From an uncultured bacterium (lineage in GTDB: Bacteria; Bacillota_I; Bacilli_A; RFN20; CAG-826): DNA of 64,000 nt. Location of the stretch: positions 1 to 64,000 of the forward strand of contig CASDRB010000004.1 of assembly GCA_949283025.1 (NCBI GenBank), read 5' to 3'. A program made the position numbers and the translations under genes. Positions within the stretch are counted from its first letter, which is position 1. Every line of letters begins with the position of its first letter. This document shows, piece after piece, positions 1 through 8,794 of this stretch. Below the pieces are notes generated by a model, which saw nothing but the letters and a program-made list of their open reading frames with translations, was not told where the DNA came from and searched no databases.

Positions 1-1
1 A

Positions 2-40
2 ACCGAACACATCGATTTTGACTTATCTATTGTTAAGTAG
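2..40 (+). CDS. possible 3' end of an upstream gene
   Basis: Frame 2 is open from the window edge and stops at TAG 38-40, giving the tail TEHIDFDLSIVK. A perfect 7-bp hairpin (TCCTAAA/TTTAGGA, 42-59) starts right after the stop, as expected at a gene end. Frame 3 is also open for a few codons, so the assignment is weak. Confidence 0.22.
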   Translation, partial: TEHIDFDLSIVK

Positions 41-438
41 TTCCTAAATATTTTTAGGATTTAAGAGAAAGTTCCACAGAGAGAACTGTTTTTGTCATAC
101 AAATCAATTTTTACTTGATTTATTAATAGTTAAATCTCCTATATTTATAAATATATTTTCATTATATATTAACTTAAGATTTAAAGTACAGTAAATGCAT
201 CATACTCTAACGTCACAAAACGCATTTAACAGGTAAAAGAGACATATTAAAACAAAAACTAGAGCATCGAAAATTACAATCTCATTTAAAATTGATAAAA
301 AGCATCATTATTTTTTTCAAAACACCGAAAATATTTTTTTCAAAACACCGAAAATATTTTTTTCAAAACACCGAAAATATTTTTTTCAAAACACCGAAAA
401 TTATTTACTGCAATGCATTTCTATGTTATTAATTAATT
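41..438. other. 398-bp AT-rich intergenic region
   Basis: No coding frame is convincing here. It holds a 7-bp stem at 42-59, a second weak stem AGTTC/GAACT at 70-87 followed by GTTTTTG (a poor intrinsic terminator for the gene ending near 40), and the four-copy tandem repeat listed separately. The start of the ATPase gene at 439 has no Shine-Dalgarno. TGTTATTAA, an extended -10-like sequence, lies six bases before its ATG. Confidence 0.5.
311..401. repeat. four tandem copies of a 23-bp repeat
   Basis: The core CAAAACACCGAAAAT starts at 318, 341, 364 and 387, an exact 23-bp period, and copies are separated by ATTTTTTT runs. AAAATATTTT inside the unit is a perfect palindrome. The block ends about 38 bp before the ATPase start codon, a position typical of iterons or operators. 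There are no variable spacers, so it is not a CRISPR array. The binding protein is unknown; the adjacent ATPase is an obvious candidate, but that is inference. Confidence 0.9.
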
Positions 439-1737
439 ATGATTAAGACAGGGAAATATATTAAAAGATTAGCAGAATCTACTTTATTTGTTAAATTAAA
501 CTCTTCTGGATGTGTTTTGGTAACGGGTCCAAAATTTTGTGGCAAGTCCACAATGTGTAAACAATATGCAAAATCAATTGTTGAATTAAAATCAACCAAT
601 TCGATTAAATTAGCGAATGCCGACCCAAAATCTGCATTAATTGGTTCTTTCCCGCATCTAATAGATGAATGGCAAAAAGCGCCAGATATTTGGAATGAGA
701 TAAAAGATGATTTGGACAAAGATTATCAATTTGGAAAATATATACTAACTGGTAGCACTACTCCAATTGATCCTTCAAGAATTCAACATTCTGGTGCAGG
801 CAGAATATCAACAATGATTTTGAAACCTTTTTCCCTTTTTGAATCAGGAGAATCTAAAGGTTTAGTTTCGTTATCAAATTTGTTTTTGAATCCTAATCAA
901 GATATAAAAACCATTTATTCTAATCAAAATGATATATCGTTAAATGATATTGCTTTTTTAATTTGCCGAGGCGGTTGGCCGATTTCACTAAAAGCAAAAA
1001 AAGAATTTGCGATTAATGCTACAACTAACTATTATGAAGGTTTATTCGTTGTAGAAAACGAAAATGATGATTTTGTTTTATTTTTAAAAAACAAAAACAT
1101 TGAATTATTGCAAATTATTTTAAAGTCCTTTGCAAGAAATATTTCAACACAATCAAAAAAAACTAAAATGATTGCTGATATATTGGATTCTGGGTTTAGA
1201 AACAAACTAGATGATGATACATTTTTAACATATGAGAAAACGCTAAAAGATTTATTCATAATTTACGACATGCCAGCATGGAATTTAAATTTAAGGAGCA
1301 CAGTAAGTGTTAGAACTTCTCCCACGCATCACTTTATTGATACTTCTATCGCAACGGCAGCTTTAGGCATTGGACCATCAGATCTTTTAAATGATTTAAA
1401 TTCGTTTGGTTTCTTTTTTGAAGATTTTGCTGTTCGCGATATTTCTGTATACGCTGACGCTATCGGTGGCCGTTTAAAACATTATAGAGATAGTTCTGGT
1501 CAAGAAGTTGATGTAATTGTAGAATTAGCCGATGGCGAATATGGGGCAATTGAAATTAAAATTGCTAGTGAAGATAACATTAATCATGCAATTTCATCTT
1601 TGCAAAAATTTGAACAAAAAATAATTAAAAGCAATTTAAAAAAACCAAAATTTAAAATGATAATAACTAGTCATGGAGCATGTTATAAAACTAACGATGG
1701 TATTTTTGTTGTTCCTATTAATTGTTTGAAAAATTGA
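439..1737 (+). CDS. AAA ATPase with C-terminal DUF4143 (nuclease-like) domain
   Basis: 432 residues. The P-loop GPKFCGKS is at 30-37, a Walker B-like LIDEWQKAP follows near 73-81, and the sensor-like ILTGSTTP and a GRIS arginine region come after. The C-terminal third carries EVDVIVE and AIEIK, the acidic/Lys pattern of the PD-(D/E)XK-like fold typical of DUF4143. Proteins of this architecture are widespread, often stand alone and have no settled role; a link to defence or mobile DNA is often suggested. The start has no Shine-Dalgarno site. Four 23-bp repeats sit just upstream. The next gene begins 24 bp later with its own ribosome site, so co-transcription is possible but functionally unexplained. 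Confidence 0.85.
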   Translation: MIKTGKYIKRLAESTLFVKLNSSGCVLVTGPKFCGKSTMCKQYAKSIVELKSTNSIKLANADPKSALIGSFPHLIDEWQKAPDIWNEIKDDLDKDYQFGKYILTGSTTPIDPSRIQHSGAGRISTMILKPFSLFESGESKGLVSLSNLFLNPNQDIKTIYSNQNDISLNDIAFLICRGGWPISLKAKKEFAINATTNYYEGLFVVENENDDFVLFLKNKNIELLQIILKSFARNISTQSKKTKMIADILDSGFRNKLDDDTFLTYEKTLKDLFIIYDMPAWNLNLRSTVSVRTSPTHHFIDTSIATAALGIGPSDLLNDLNSFGFFFEDFAVRDISVYADAIGGRLKHYRDSSGQEVDVIVELADGEYGAIEIKIASEDNINHAISSLQKFEQKIIKSNLKKPKFKMIITSHGACYKTNDGIFVVPINCLKN

Positions 1738-1761
1738 TTTAATCATATATATGGAGCGTTT

Positions 1762-4389
1762 ATGTTAGAAATAAAAAATATCAATAAAAAATACGATGAT
1801 AAAAGTGTCTTACATGATTGCAATTATGTTTTTCCAAACATTGGAATGTTTTTTATCACTGGAAAGTCAGGATGTGGAAAGACGACATTGCTAAATTTAA
1901 TTGCGGGGTTTGATAAACCGACTTTGGGCGATATCATTTATAACGGCGTTATGATTAATAAGCTTAATGATAAAGATTTAAATACTTATTGGTCAAACGA
2001 TATCTCCTTTATATTTCAGTCTCTTAATTTAATTGAATCGTTAAACGTTGAAGAAAATTTGTTGGTTCCGTTAGAACTGATTGGAATTAAAAAAACAAAA
2101 AAAGAAATTGATGATGTTTTAAAATTGTTGGGTTTAGCTAATTTTAATAAAAGGAGAATTAACCAGTTATCTGGTGGACAAAAGCAACGTGTTGCAATCG
2201 CAAGAGCACTATTAAAAGATGCGAAAATATTACTTTGTGATGAACCAACTGGGGCACTAGATAAAAGCAATTCAAAAAACATTTTTGATTATCTAAAAGA
2301 AATTAGCAAGCATAAATTAGTCATAATTGTATCTCACAATATTGAATTAGCCAAAGAATATGCAGACCACATAATTGATATTAGTGACGGTACATTGTTA
2401 GAACGCGATCAATTCAAATTTGAATTAGACAAGATAAAGCAAAATAACGATTTTACTAATGAAAAGAAACAAAATAAAATATCATTTTGCAAAACTTTTA
2501 AAATGTCGCTTAACTATTTATTCAAGAAGAAAATGACATTGATTTTCTCTTTGATATTTGTTTCTGCTTCATTTTTGTCTTTTTCATTAAGTAGCACATT
2601 TGCATTTAAAAATAAAATTCAAACTATTTCTATGTCCATGATTGAAAATGACGAAAATTTTGTCACCCTATGTAAACAGGTAAATTACTCTATAAATGTA
2701 AATAATTCTATTGATGTTACATCTGCTTTCTATAATTTATCAAAGGAAAACTTTTCAGAGGTTGATAGATATTATAACGATGGTGCTATTGAAGTCTACG
2801 ATTATTTTTGTGGTGCTTTGCCAAACTGCGGATTTCCAGTTGATAATTACTATTTAAATGATGTCAGTGGATTTGCTGAAATTAATAATGATTTATTAGA
2901 TTTATATGATTTTAAACTTCATGGTTCGTTGCCTACTGTAGATGACGAAATTGCTATTACTGAATATATGTTTAATATCTATAAAGAAACAGGTTTTTTG
3001 AGCGATGATTATGGATTGATAGAAGTTTCAAATTATGATGATTTGTTTGGCGAAAACATTGCTTTTTCTAGCGGTGCTTTATTAAAGAAGGATTATTCGT
3101 TCAAGATAGTTGGAATTATAGATACTGATTTTAATTATGATTTATATCCTATGAATATTGAGGAAAAATATGAAGACAAAATTGATGATTATTATCATAT
3201 GATGCAATTTTCTTTGCATAATGCTTTATTTTTAAATGAAGGATTTTATAAAAGAAATTTAGCTACATTTAATGAACAATTAATAAATGCTGATATTGAA
3301 ATCCAATGTGATGACAATGATTTATTAGAAATTGATGTAGATGGACTATCTAAATACGATATAAAAAACGAAGCCACTGTCATTTATAATGACGAGGTTG
3401 CTAATGGGATTTTGCTATCATTGTCTAGTTTTTTTGTAGATGAACATTTTTGTTTGGAACAATATTTAATTTTATACTGCATTGATATATTTCCTTTGAT
3501 TGAAGATGAATTTGTAAAAGATTATTTTATTGGAGCAACATATAATGATTATTTCAAATATCTTGTCGGAAATGGATATCAAGATGATAAATATTATCCA
3601 AATTCTAAAGAAAATTTAACAAAAATATGTGTTAAATATTTTATCGATGATGCAAAACTATTTTCAAACAACGACTTGTCATTAAAGATTAATTCTATGT
3701 TTGAATATGATTGTCAAATAGCTGGAATATATTATGGAAATTATTCGTTGCCAAATTATATTTATTTAACAAACAATTATTTAGATAGTATTTTTGATGA
3801 TTTTTCTTTTTTACAAGATGATATCAAATTTGCTGCTGTTCCTTTATATAAAAATAACTACAAAAATATTGAATTATTAACTGATTTAAGCAAGTTGCAC
3901 GAAGCAGATTTTGATAATGATTTATTTGGAAATCCAATCAAGTCGTTTTCTATTATAATTAACAATGATTATTCTAATTCATACGATAAAGTGGATAAAA
4001 ATGTCTCGTTTTTATATTTAACAATTCTAATTGTTGGATTTGTTAGCCTTGTTTTTGCTATTTTCTTTTTGATTATTTATATTCAGGGTGTTATAAATGA
4101 TAAAAAGCAAGAAATTGGTATATTTAAATCTTTGGGCACAAACAAAAAAAATTTATTAAAAATATTTTTATATTTGAATGTCTTGTTTTTTGTTTTTGTC
4201 TCCTTTTTACTTACTATTGGAATTTTTGTCACCACATTTATAATCAACAATTATCTCTTTGAAATGTCTTTTTCTATAATCAACAATTATTTGAACATCA
4301 ATTGGCTACAATACATATTTATCTACTTGCTTCCAATCAGTTTTGGATTATTAACAACATTTATACCTATTAATAAGATTTTAAACTAA
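1762..4389 (+). CDS. ABC transporter, ATPase fused to FtsX-type permease (first of a pair)
   Basis: 875 residues. The N-terminal ATPase has Walker A GKSGCGKT (34-41), signature LSGGQ (136-140) and Walker B ILLCDE (156-161). One membrane segment lies at about 258-280, then roughly 465 residues of extracytoplasmic domain, then three membrane segments near 752-870. The cytoplasmic loop KKQEIGIFKSLG matches the FtsX/MacB permease signature. This is a LolD/MacB-like half transporter in one chain, a class that works by mechanotransmission on extracytoplasmic substrates such as lipoproteins or peptides. GGAG four bases before the ATG supports the start. The next gene is a full-length paralogue, so a heterodimer is likely. 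The substrate is unknown. Confidence 0.88.
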   Translation: MLEIKNINKKYDDKSVLHDCNYVFPNIGMFFITGKSGCGKTTLLNLIAGFDKPTLGDIIYNGVMINKLNDKDLNTYWSNDISFIFQSLNLIESLNVEENLLVPLELIGIKKTKKEIDDVLKLLGLANFNKRRINQLSGGQKQRVAIARALLKDAKILLCDEPTGALDKSNSKNIFDYLKEISKHKLVIIVSHNIELAKEYADHIIDISDGTLLERDQFKFELDKIKQNNDFTNEKKQNKISFCKTFKMSLNYLFKKKMTLIFSLIFVSASFLSFSLSSTFAFKNKIQTISMSMIENDENFVTLCKQVNYSINVNNSIDVTSAFYNLSKENFSEVDRYYNDGAIEVYDYFCGALPNCGFPVDNYYLNDVSGFAEINNDLLDLYDFKLHGSLPTVDDEIAITEYMFNIYKETGFLSDDYGLIEVSNYDDLFGENIAFSSGALLKKDYSFKIVGIIDTDFNYDLYPMNIEEKYEDKIDDYYHMMQFSLHNALFLNEGFYKRNLATFNEQLINADIEIQCDDNDLLEIDVDGLSKYDIKNEATVIYNDEVANGILLSLSSFFVDEHFCLEQYLILYCIDIFPLIEDEFVKDYFIGATYNDYFKYLVGNGYQDDKYYPNSKENLTKICVKYFIDDAKLFSNNDLSLKINSMFEYDCQIAGIYYGNYSLPNYIYLTNNYLDSIFDDFSFLQDDIKFAAVPLYKNNYKNIELLTDLSKLHEADFDNDLFGNPIKSFSIIINNDYSNSYDKVDKNVSFLYLTILIVGFVSLVFAIFFLIIYIQGVINDKKQEIGIFKSLGTNKKNLLKIFLYLNVLFFVFVSFLLTIGIFVTTFIINNYLFEMSFSIINNYLNINWLQYIFIYLLPISFGLLTTFIPINKILN

Positions 4390-4396
4390 AAATATT

Positions 4397-4458
4397 AAGA
4401 AAGGATTTATAAATGTAAATTTGTTTAACATTGACGCTTCAGTCAAGCGAATGTTAAA
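4397..4458 (+). promoter_or_regulatory. start-stop mini-ORF followed by an inverted repeat
   Basis: A strong ribosome site AAGAAAGGA (4397-4405) sits seven bases before ATG (4413), which is followed at once by TAA. An imperfect inverted repeat follows: TTTAACATT plus CGCTT (4424-4439) against AAGCG plus AATGTTAAA (4445-4458). The real start of the next ABC gene, 4473, has no Shine-Dalgarno of its own. This could be a translational-coupling or stalling element, or a relic of a changed start. Confidence 0.5.
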
Positions 4459-4472
4459 TTAAAAATAAATTT

Positions 4473-7112
4473 ATGATAAAAATAAATTCCTTATGCAAAA
4501 ACTATTTTACAAAGCACGAAGTGATTAACGCTTTGGAAAACATCAATTTAACTATTCCTAACAAAGGAATGATTTTTATTTGTGGCAATTCTGGCAGTGG
4601 GAAAACAACCTTACTAAATTGTCTTGGTGGATTAGATGATTTTGATTCTGGCAATATTCAAATAAATGATTGTATCTATGATAAAAAAGTTGATACAAAA
4701 CATTTTGGGTATGTGTTTCAAGAATATCATTTATTAAATTACTTAAGTGTCTATGATAATTTAAGTATCGCTTTAGGCTTTGATGATGAACAAAAAATTG
4801 ATGAAGTTTTATATTTGGTTGGTTTAAAAGGATATCAAAAAAAGAAAGTTATAGACTTGTCTGGTGGTGAAAAACAGCGCATTGCTATTGCAAGAGCTTT
4901 ATTAAATGGTGGGAATTTTTTATTATGCGATGAGCCTACAGGTTCATTAGATAAAAAAACATCGGAACAAATTTTTGATATTTTAAAATCGCTTAGCAAA
5001 ACAAAAACTGTTATTGTTGTAAGCCATGATGAAATATCAGCAAAAAAATACGCCGATCGAATTATAACTCTTGAAGATGGAAAAGTTTTTGAAGATGTAT
5101 CATTTGAGCAAAATGAAGAAATTTCAATCAAAAATCATTATTTTAATAATAAACGGCGTCTAAATTTTAAAACGATGATTAAAATTGCTACAAAAGTTAT
5201 GTTTGCTAGACCTATAATATCAATCATTTCGTTATTATTAAGTTGTTTGTCTGTCATCATGTTATCTGTTTCTTTGTCTATCAATAACAAAAATCAAAAC
5301 GAAACTATTGTTATGAGCATGATGGAAAATGGCAATACATGTTTAGTTATAAATAAAACGATAAAAGACGAAAATAATAATGAATATGTAGATAATTTAA
5401 ATCAAATTGATCTTGAACAATTAGAACAATTAAGCCAACAAAAGCCGTATCTTATTTATAAATTTGGAAATGGTAGAATAACAAACGCAAATATTTCTAT
5501 TATCATGAATGGCTATTCAGAAATTTCTTCTAATTTGTTGGATGAATTCAAATATACTTTGCTTTATGGAGAAATGCCGATTAAAGATAATGAAGCTATT
5601 ATAAGCGAATATATTTTTTCTCTGCTTCAAAAAAATGGCATCAAAAACATCAATGGTGTCAACTATCCAAAAACATATGCAGATATTATAGGTATGCCAT
5701 TGGCAATTGATGATATAGAATTTGAAATTTGTGGAATCGTGGATACCAATTTCAATTTCGATCGATATGCTTCTATAATTGAAACCGATTATGATAATAG
5801 TGGTTTTAAAACAGGTCTTGAATATTCCTTTCATACTACTCTTTTTGTTAAACAAGGGACGTACAAACACCCATTACTAACAAATTATGGAGATTATATT
5901 GATGATTATACATATCAGTTGCAGTATTTTATAAAAAATAACGGCGATTTATTTTTTGGTGGTCAAACAATTACTGCAAATGATATACCCGAGACATATA
6001 AAATTGTTATTAAAGATGAAAAAAGCATAGACCAGTTGAAAAATAATGAAATAGTTGTTCCATTTAGTCTTGCTATGCCTTTTTCTTTGACTGAATATTT
6101 AAATTTAGGAGCAAGAAAATACGCTTACTTACATTTTGAAGAAATAGAAGATTTATTTGCCCAAGATTATCCAGATGGTCATACCGTTGAAGATTATATT
6201 GAATATTTAATAATCAACAATTATAAAGATTTTAAGTATTGTCAGGTTGACAAAGATGAATTATTTGATCTTGGAATAAAAGAATTTTTAGAAAGAAATC
6301 CACAAATTTTTAGCGATTGTTTTAATAAAAAATATTCTTTAGGTTTTAAGTTGGACAGCATTAATGAATTGGACATTGAAGAAGTAGAAATTGTCGGGCT
6401 GTATTATCAAGATTATGAAAATTTTTATAATAACAGTGAACTATATACTTGCAATGATTTATTGACTAGTTTAAAACAAGAATCAGCGTATTATTTCGAT
6501 GATATTGCATATTGTGTTTTTGCTTTCAATGATGATTTTAATCACAATTTAAAATTGTATTCATTATTAGACAATTATTATGAACCATCAGAATATTATT
6601 GCTATTCGTATGGAACAAAAATAAAAATATCTGGATATAGTTATCTCAATAGAAATGAAAATTGTCTCTCTTATATTAGTAACTTAAATAATCTAAATAA
6701 TTTAGCAAACATCAGTAAATATATATCGTTAGGAATGATTGTTGTTTTGTTTTTTGTTATTATTTTACATATCGTTAGTAGCGTTAATATATCGCTTGTT
6801 AATATAGGCATATTAAAATCTTTAAATTATAATTTTAATGAAATAGCTAAAATATATGTTTTTATTCCTACAGTTGTGTTTATGCTGTTAGCAGTAATTA
6901 GTAATTGTTTATCAATTTTAGTTATAAATATTTTAAATCATTATCAAATAGAAACACAAATGTTGTTATTTTCTGCATATAATTTCTCGTATTTTGTATT
7001 CTTATTAAGTATTGTTGTAATATCCATTTTAGTTTTTACTACATCTATTTTAGCTTTGTTTTCAGCGTATAAAAAACCGATAAATCATCTCATAAACAAA
7101 ATAGATAAATGA
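4473..7112 (+). CDS. ABC transporter, ATPase fused to FtsX-type permease (second of a pair)
   Basis: 879 residues, a paralogue of the protein at 1762-4389. Walker A GNSGSGKT is at 38-45, signature LSGGE at 129-133 and Walker B LLCDEPTG at 150-157. One membrane span follows the ATPase, then a large extracytoplasmic domain, then three C-terminal spans. Both extracytoplasmic domains share short motifs: MSMIEN/MSMMEN just after the first span, GIIDTDFN/GIVDTNFN in the middle, and GIYYGNY/GLYYQDY near the end. That confirms duplication of the whole gene. The ATG follows a hairpin and lacks a Shine-Dalgarno. The pair probably forms one heterodimeric exporter or mechanotransmitter; the cargo is unknown. 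Confidence 0.87.
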   Translation: MIKINSLCKNYFTKHEVINALENINLTIPNKGMIFICGNSGSGKTTLLNCLGGLDDFDSGNIQINDCIYDKKVDTKHFGYVFQEYHLLNYLSVYDNLSIALGFDDEQKIDEVLYLVGLKGYQKKKVIDLSGGEKQRIAIARALLNGGNFLLCDEPTGSLDKKTSEQIFDILKSLSKTKTVIVVSHDEISAKKYADRIITLEDGKVFEDVSFEQNEEISIKNHYFNNKRRLNFKTMIKIATKVMFARPIISIISLLLSCLSVIMLSVSLSINNKNQNETIVMSMMENGNTCLVINKTIKDENNNEYVDNLNQIDLEQLEQLSQQKPYLIYKFGNGRITNANISIIMNGYSEISSNLLDEFKYTLLYGEMPIKDNEAIISEYIFSLLQKNGIKNINGVNYPKTYADIIGMPLAIDDIEFEICGIVDTNFNFDRYASIIETDYDNSGFKTGLEYSFHTTLFVKQGTYKHPLLTNYGDYIDDYTYQLQYFIKNNGDLFFGGQTITANDIPETYKIVIKDEKSIDQLKNNEIVVPFSLAMPFSLTEYLNLGARKYAYLHFEEIEDLFAQDYPDGHTVEDYIEYLIINNYKDFKYCQVDKDELFDLGIKEFLERNPQIFSDCFNKKYSLGFKLDSINELDIEEVEIVGLYYQDYENFYNNSELYTCNDLLTSLKQESAYYFDDIAYCVFAFNDDFNHNLKLYSLLDNYYEPSEYYCYSYGTKIKISGYSYLNRNENCLSYISNLNNLNNLANISKYISLGMIVVLFFVIILHIVSSVNISLVNIGILKSLNYNFNEIAKIYVFIPTVVFMLLAVISNCLSILVINILNHYQIETQMLLFSAYNFSYFVFLLSIVVISILVFTTSILALFSAYKKPINHLINKIDK

Positions 7113-7149
7113 AAATCGCCGTTTTAATTTAATTTAAGCAAATCTAAAA

Positions 7150-7341
7150 GTGGATATTTTGACCACATGTGATAAAGAAAGAATAGAAGAAGTGGGATTA
7201 AAAACTTATTTTGATACTGTTTTTGCTGATGAGATTAACTATCAAATGACGTCTAATCAAAATACTAATTTGTATGAATTTATCAAAGATGATAATATTA
7301 AACAACAATTAAAAGATTACTATTTTGAAAATTATATCTAA
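7150..7341 (+). CDS. small unrecognised ORF, possible gene remnant
   Basis: 63 codons from a GTG that lacks a convincing ribosome site. Composition is hydrophilic, with no signal peptide or membrane segment and no recognised motif. It may be the tail of a decayed gene or a chance frame between the ABC pair and the lipoprotein. The frame upstream closes at 7135-7137, so no longer intact version is present. Confidence 0.3.
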   Translation: MDILTTCDKERIEEVGLKTYFDTVFADEINYQMTSNQNTNLYEFIKDDNIKQQLKDYYFENYI

Positions 7342-7404
7342 TATTATTAATAATTTTGCAACCTTCTATCTTTTATTGCGTCTTAATAAATAGAGGATTG
7401 TTTT

Positions 7405-7974
7405 ATGAAAATATATAAATTGGTATCGGTATTTGTGATTCTAATTTCACTTAGTCTTATTAGTTGTGGACAGCAAGTTAAAGAAAGTTCTTTTTTTGCC
7501 AATTTTATATTTGATTGTGTATACAATCAAGATAAGCAAGAATATGTTGCTGATTTATTATTTGATAGTAATTATTTATCTGATGATTTTAATCAAATTG
7601 AAATCCCATCTAATTTAGTAGCAGGAGACGAACTTAAAATCAAACACACAGGTGATTTTATTGTTGCTGAATCATATCCAGGAATACTATATCTAGACGG
7701 GGAGTTGATTTCTTATTCATTTGTTTTAACTGATATTATAGGTATTCATGTCGATGACTCATATATAACAAAAGATGTTTTGTCTGCATACGTTTTAAAT
7801 AATGAAAATGTCATTTTAAATGATGATGGTGAATTTATATCATTAGATGAATATCAAGGACACGATATTTTTCTTAGTGTAGATAAATCAAAAGAGGAAA
7901 CTTGCCCAGATGGGGCATGGTGCACACCACAATTAAGATACATTGCTGGTTTATATGCTTATAAACCTCGCTAG
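7405..7974 (+). CDS. predicted lipoprotein of unknown function
   Basis: 189 residues. The N terminus has lysines, a hydrophobic stretch and a lipobox LISC with Cys at about residue 21, so it should be lipidated and surface-anchored. The C terminus holds a short Cys pair (ETCPDGAWCTPQ) that could form a disulfide or bind metal. The ribosome site AGAGGA lies seven bases before the ATG. It follows two MacB-like ABC proteins, whose class often handles lipoproteins, so a functional link is possible but unproven. I do not recognise the family. Confidence 0.75.
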   Translation: MKIYKLVSVFVILISLSLISCGQQVKESSFFANFIFDCVYNQDKQEYVADLLFDSNYLSDDFNQIEIPSNLVAGDELKIKHTGDFIVAESYPGILYLDGELISYSFVLTDIIGIHVDDSYITKDVLSAYVLNNENVILNDDGEFISLDEYQGHDIFLSVDKSKEETCPDGAWCTPQLRYIAGLYAYKPR

Positions 7975-8002
7975 TTTTGTTATATTCAAAATTGTAGTTT
8001 TA

Positions 8003-8011
8003 TGCTAATAT
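8003..8011 (+). promoter_or_regulatory. extended -10 (TGcTAATAT) six bases before a GTG start
   Basis: TG at 8003-8004 and TAATAT at 8006-8011 form an extended -10. The GTG start is at 8018 and there is no Shine-Dalgarno. Transcription from this element would begin at or next to the start codon. Confidence 0.5.
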
Positions 8012-8017
8012 ATTAAA

Positions 8018-8794
8018 GTGATTTTATATTTTTCTGGAACTGGTAACACTAAATATATTGCCAAAACATTAAGCAGCAAATTAAATGATGAATGTTTTGA
8101 TTTAAAAAATATTTTGTGTGAGCAGCCATCTTCATCTTTTTATTCATCTAAACCTTTTGTCATATTGTCACCAATTTATGCCTGGGGACTGCCTAAAGAT
8201 ATTATTAATTTGATTAAAAAATCCATTTTTTTAGGTTCAAGCAATGTTTACGTTATTGTCACTATGGGTGAAAATTATGGTAGAGCCGATAAAAAAATTA
8301 AAAAGATAATTCTCAATAAGAAAATGTCGTATAAAGGCTTTTATGCAATAACAATGCCTAATAATTATTTTGTCGGTTTTAAACTTAATGATTATCAAAC
8401 ACAATTAAAAATAATAAGAAATAGTATAAAAGAAATTGATTATGTGTTTCAAAAAATTAAAAATAATGATTGTTTAATTTGTAAAGATAAAATAAAAACA
8501 GGTGGATTCATGTTAAGGCTCATGTCATCTTTAATTAATTTCTTTTTTAACTTAGGAGTTAATAAAATAAATAAATTTACTGTTTCTAATAATTGTGTAA
8601 AATGTTTAAAATGTGTCAATTTTTGTCCTATGCACAATATTGCAATGGAAGACGATAAGATTATTTTTAATAAAAAATGTATGTCTTGTTTAGGGTGTGT
8701 GTCTATTTGTCCAACTAATTCAATCGATATTAATCATAAGGCAAAGCGAAATGGTGTATACCATTTTCCAAATAATATAAAAGAATATGAATGA
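8018..8794 (+). CDS. EFR1-type flavodoxin plus 2[4Fe-4S] ferredoxin protein
   Basis: 258 residues. The N terminus YFSGTGNT is the flavodoxin phosphate-binding loop. The C-terminal part has two clusters, CVKCLKCVNFCP and CMSCLGCVSICP, each the CxxCxxCxxxCP pattern of bacterial ferredoxins. Such EFR1-family proteins are cytoplasmic electron carriers in anaerobes. The start is GTG; the flavodoxin loop lies only four residues in, so an upstream start is not needed. The 3' end overlaps the AlkD-like gene by 8 bp, so the two are co-transcribed. Confidence 0.85.
   Translation: MILYFSGTGNTKYIAKTLSSKLNDECFDLKNILCEQPSSSFYSSKPFVILSPIYAWGLPKDIINLIKKSIFLGSSNVYVIVTMGENYGRADKKIKKIILNKKMSYKGFYAITMPNNYFVGFKLNDYQTQLKIIRNSIKEIDYVFQKIKNNDCLICKDKIKTGGFMLRLMSSLINFFFNLGVNKINKFTVSNNCVKCLKCVNFCPMHNIAMEDDKIIFNKKCMSCLGCVSICPTNSIDINHKAKRNGVYHFPNNIKEYE

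Noticed and set aside
311-401. CRISPR-like array
   Set aside because: The units abut with only T-runs between them; there are no unique spacers, the repeat is AT-rich, and no cas genes are in the window.
429-719. Minus-strand ORF opposite the AAA ATPase gene
   Set aside because: It is a shadow of the well-supported plus-strand frame with P-loop and DUF4143 motifs; the codon usage and protein texture are not real.
439-7112. Defence island
   Set aside because: Only the DUF4143 ATPase could hint at it; the neighbours are transporters and a lipoprotein, with no restriction, toxin or Cas genes.
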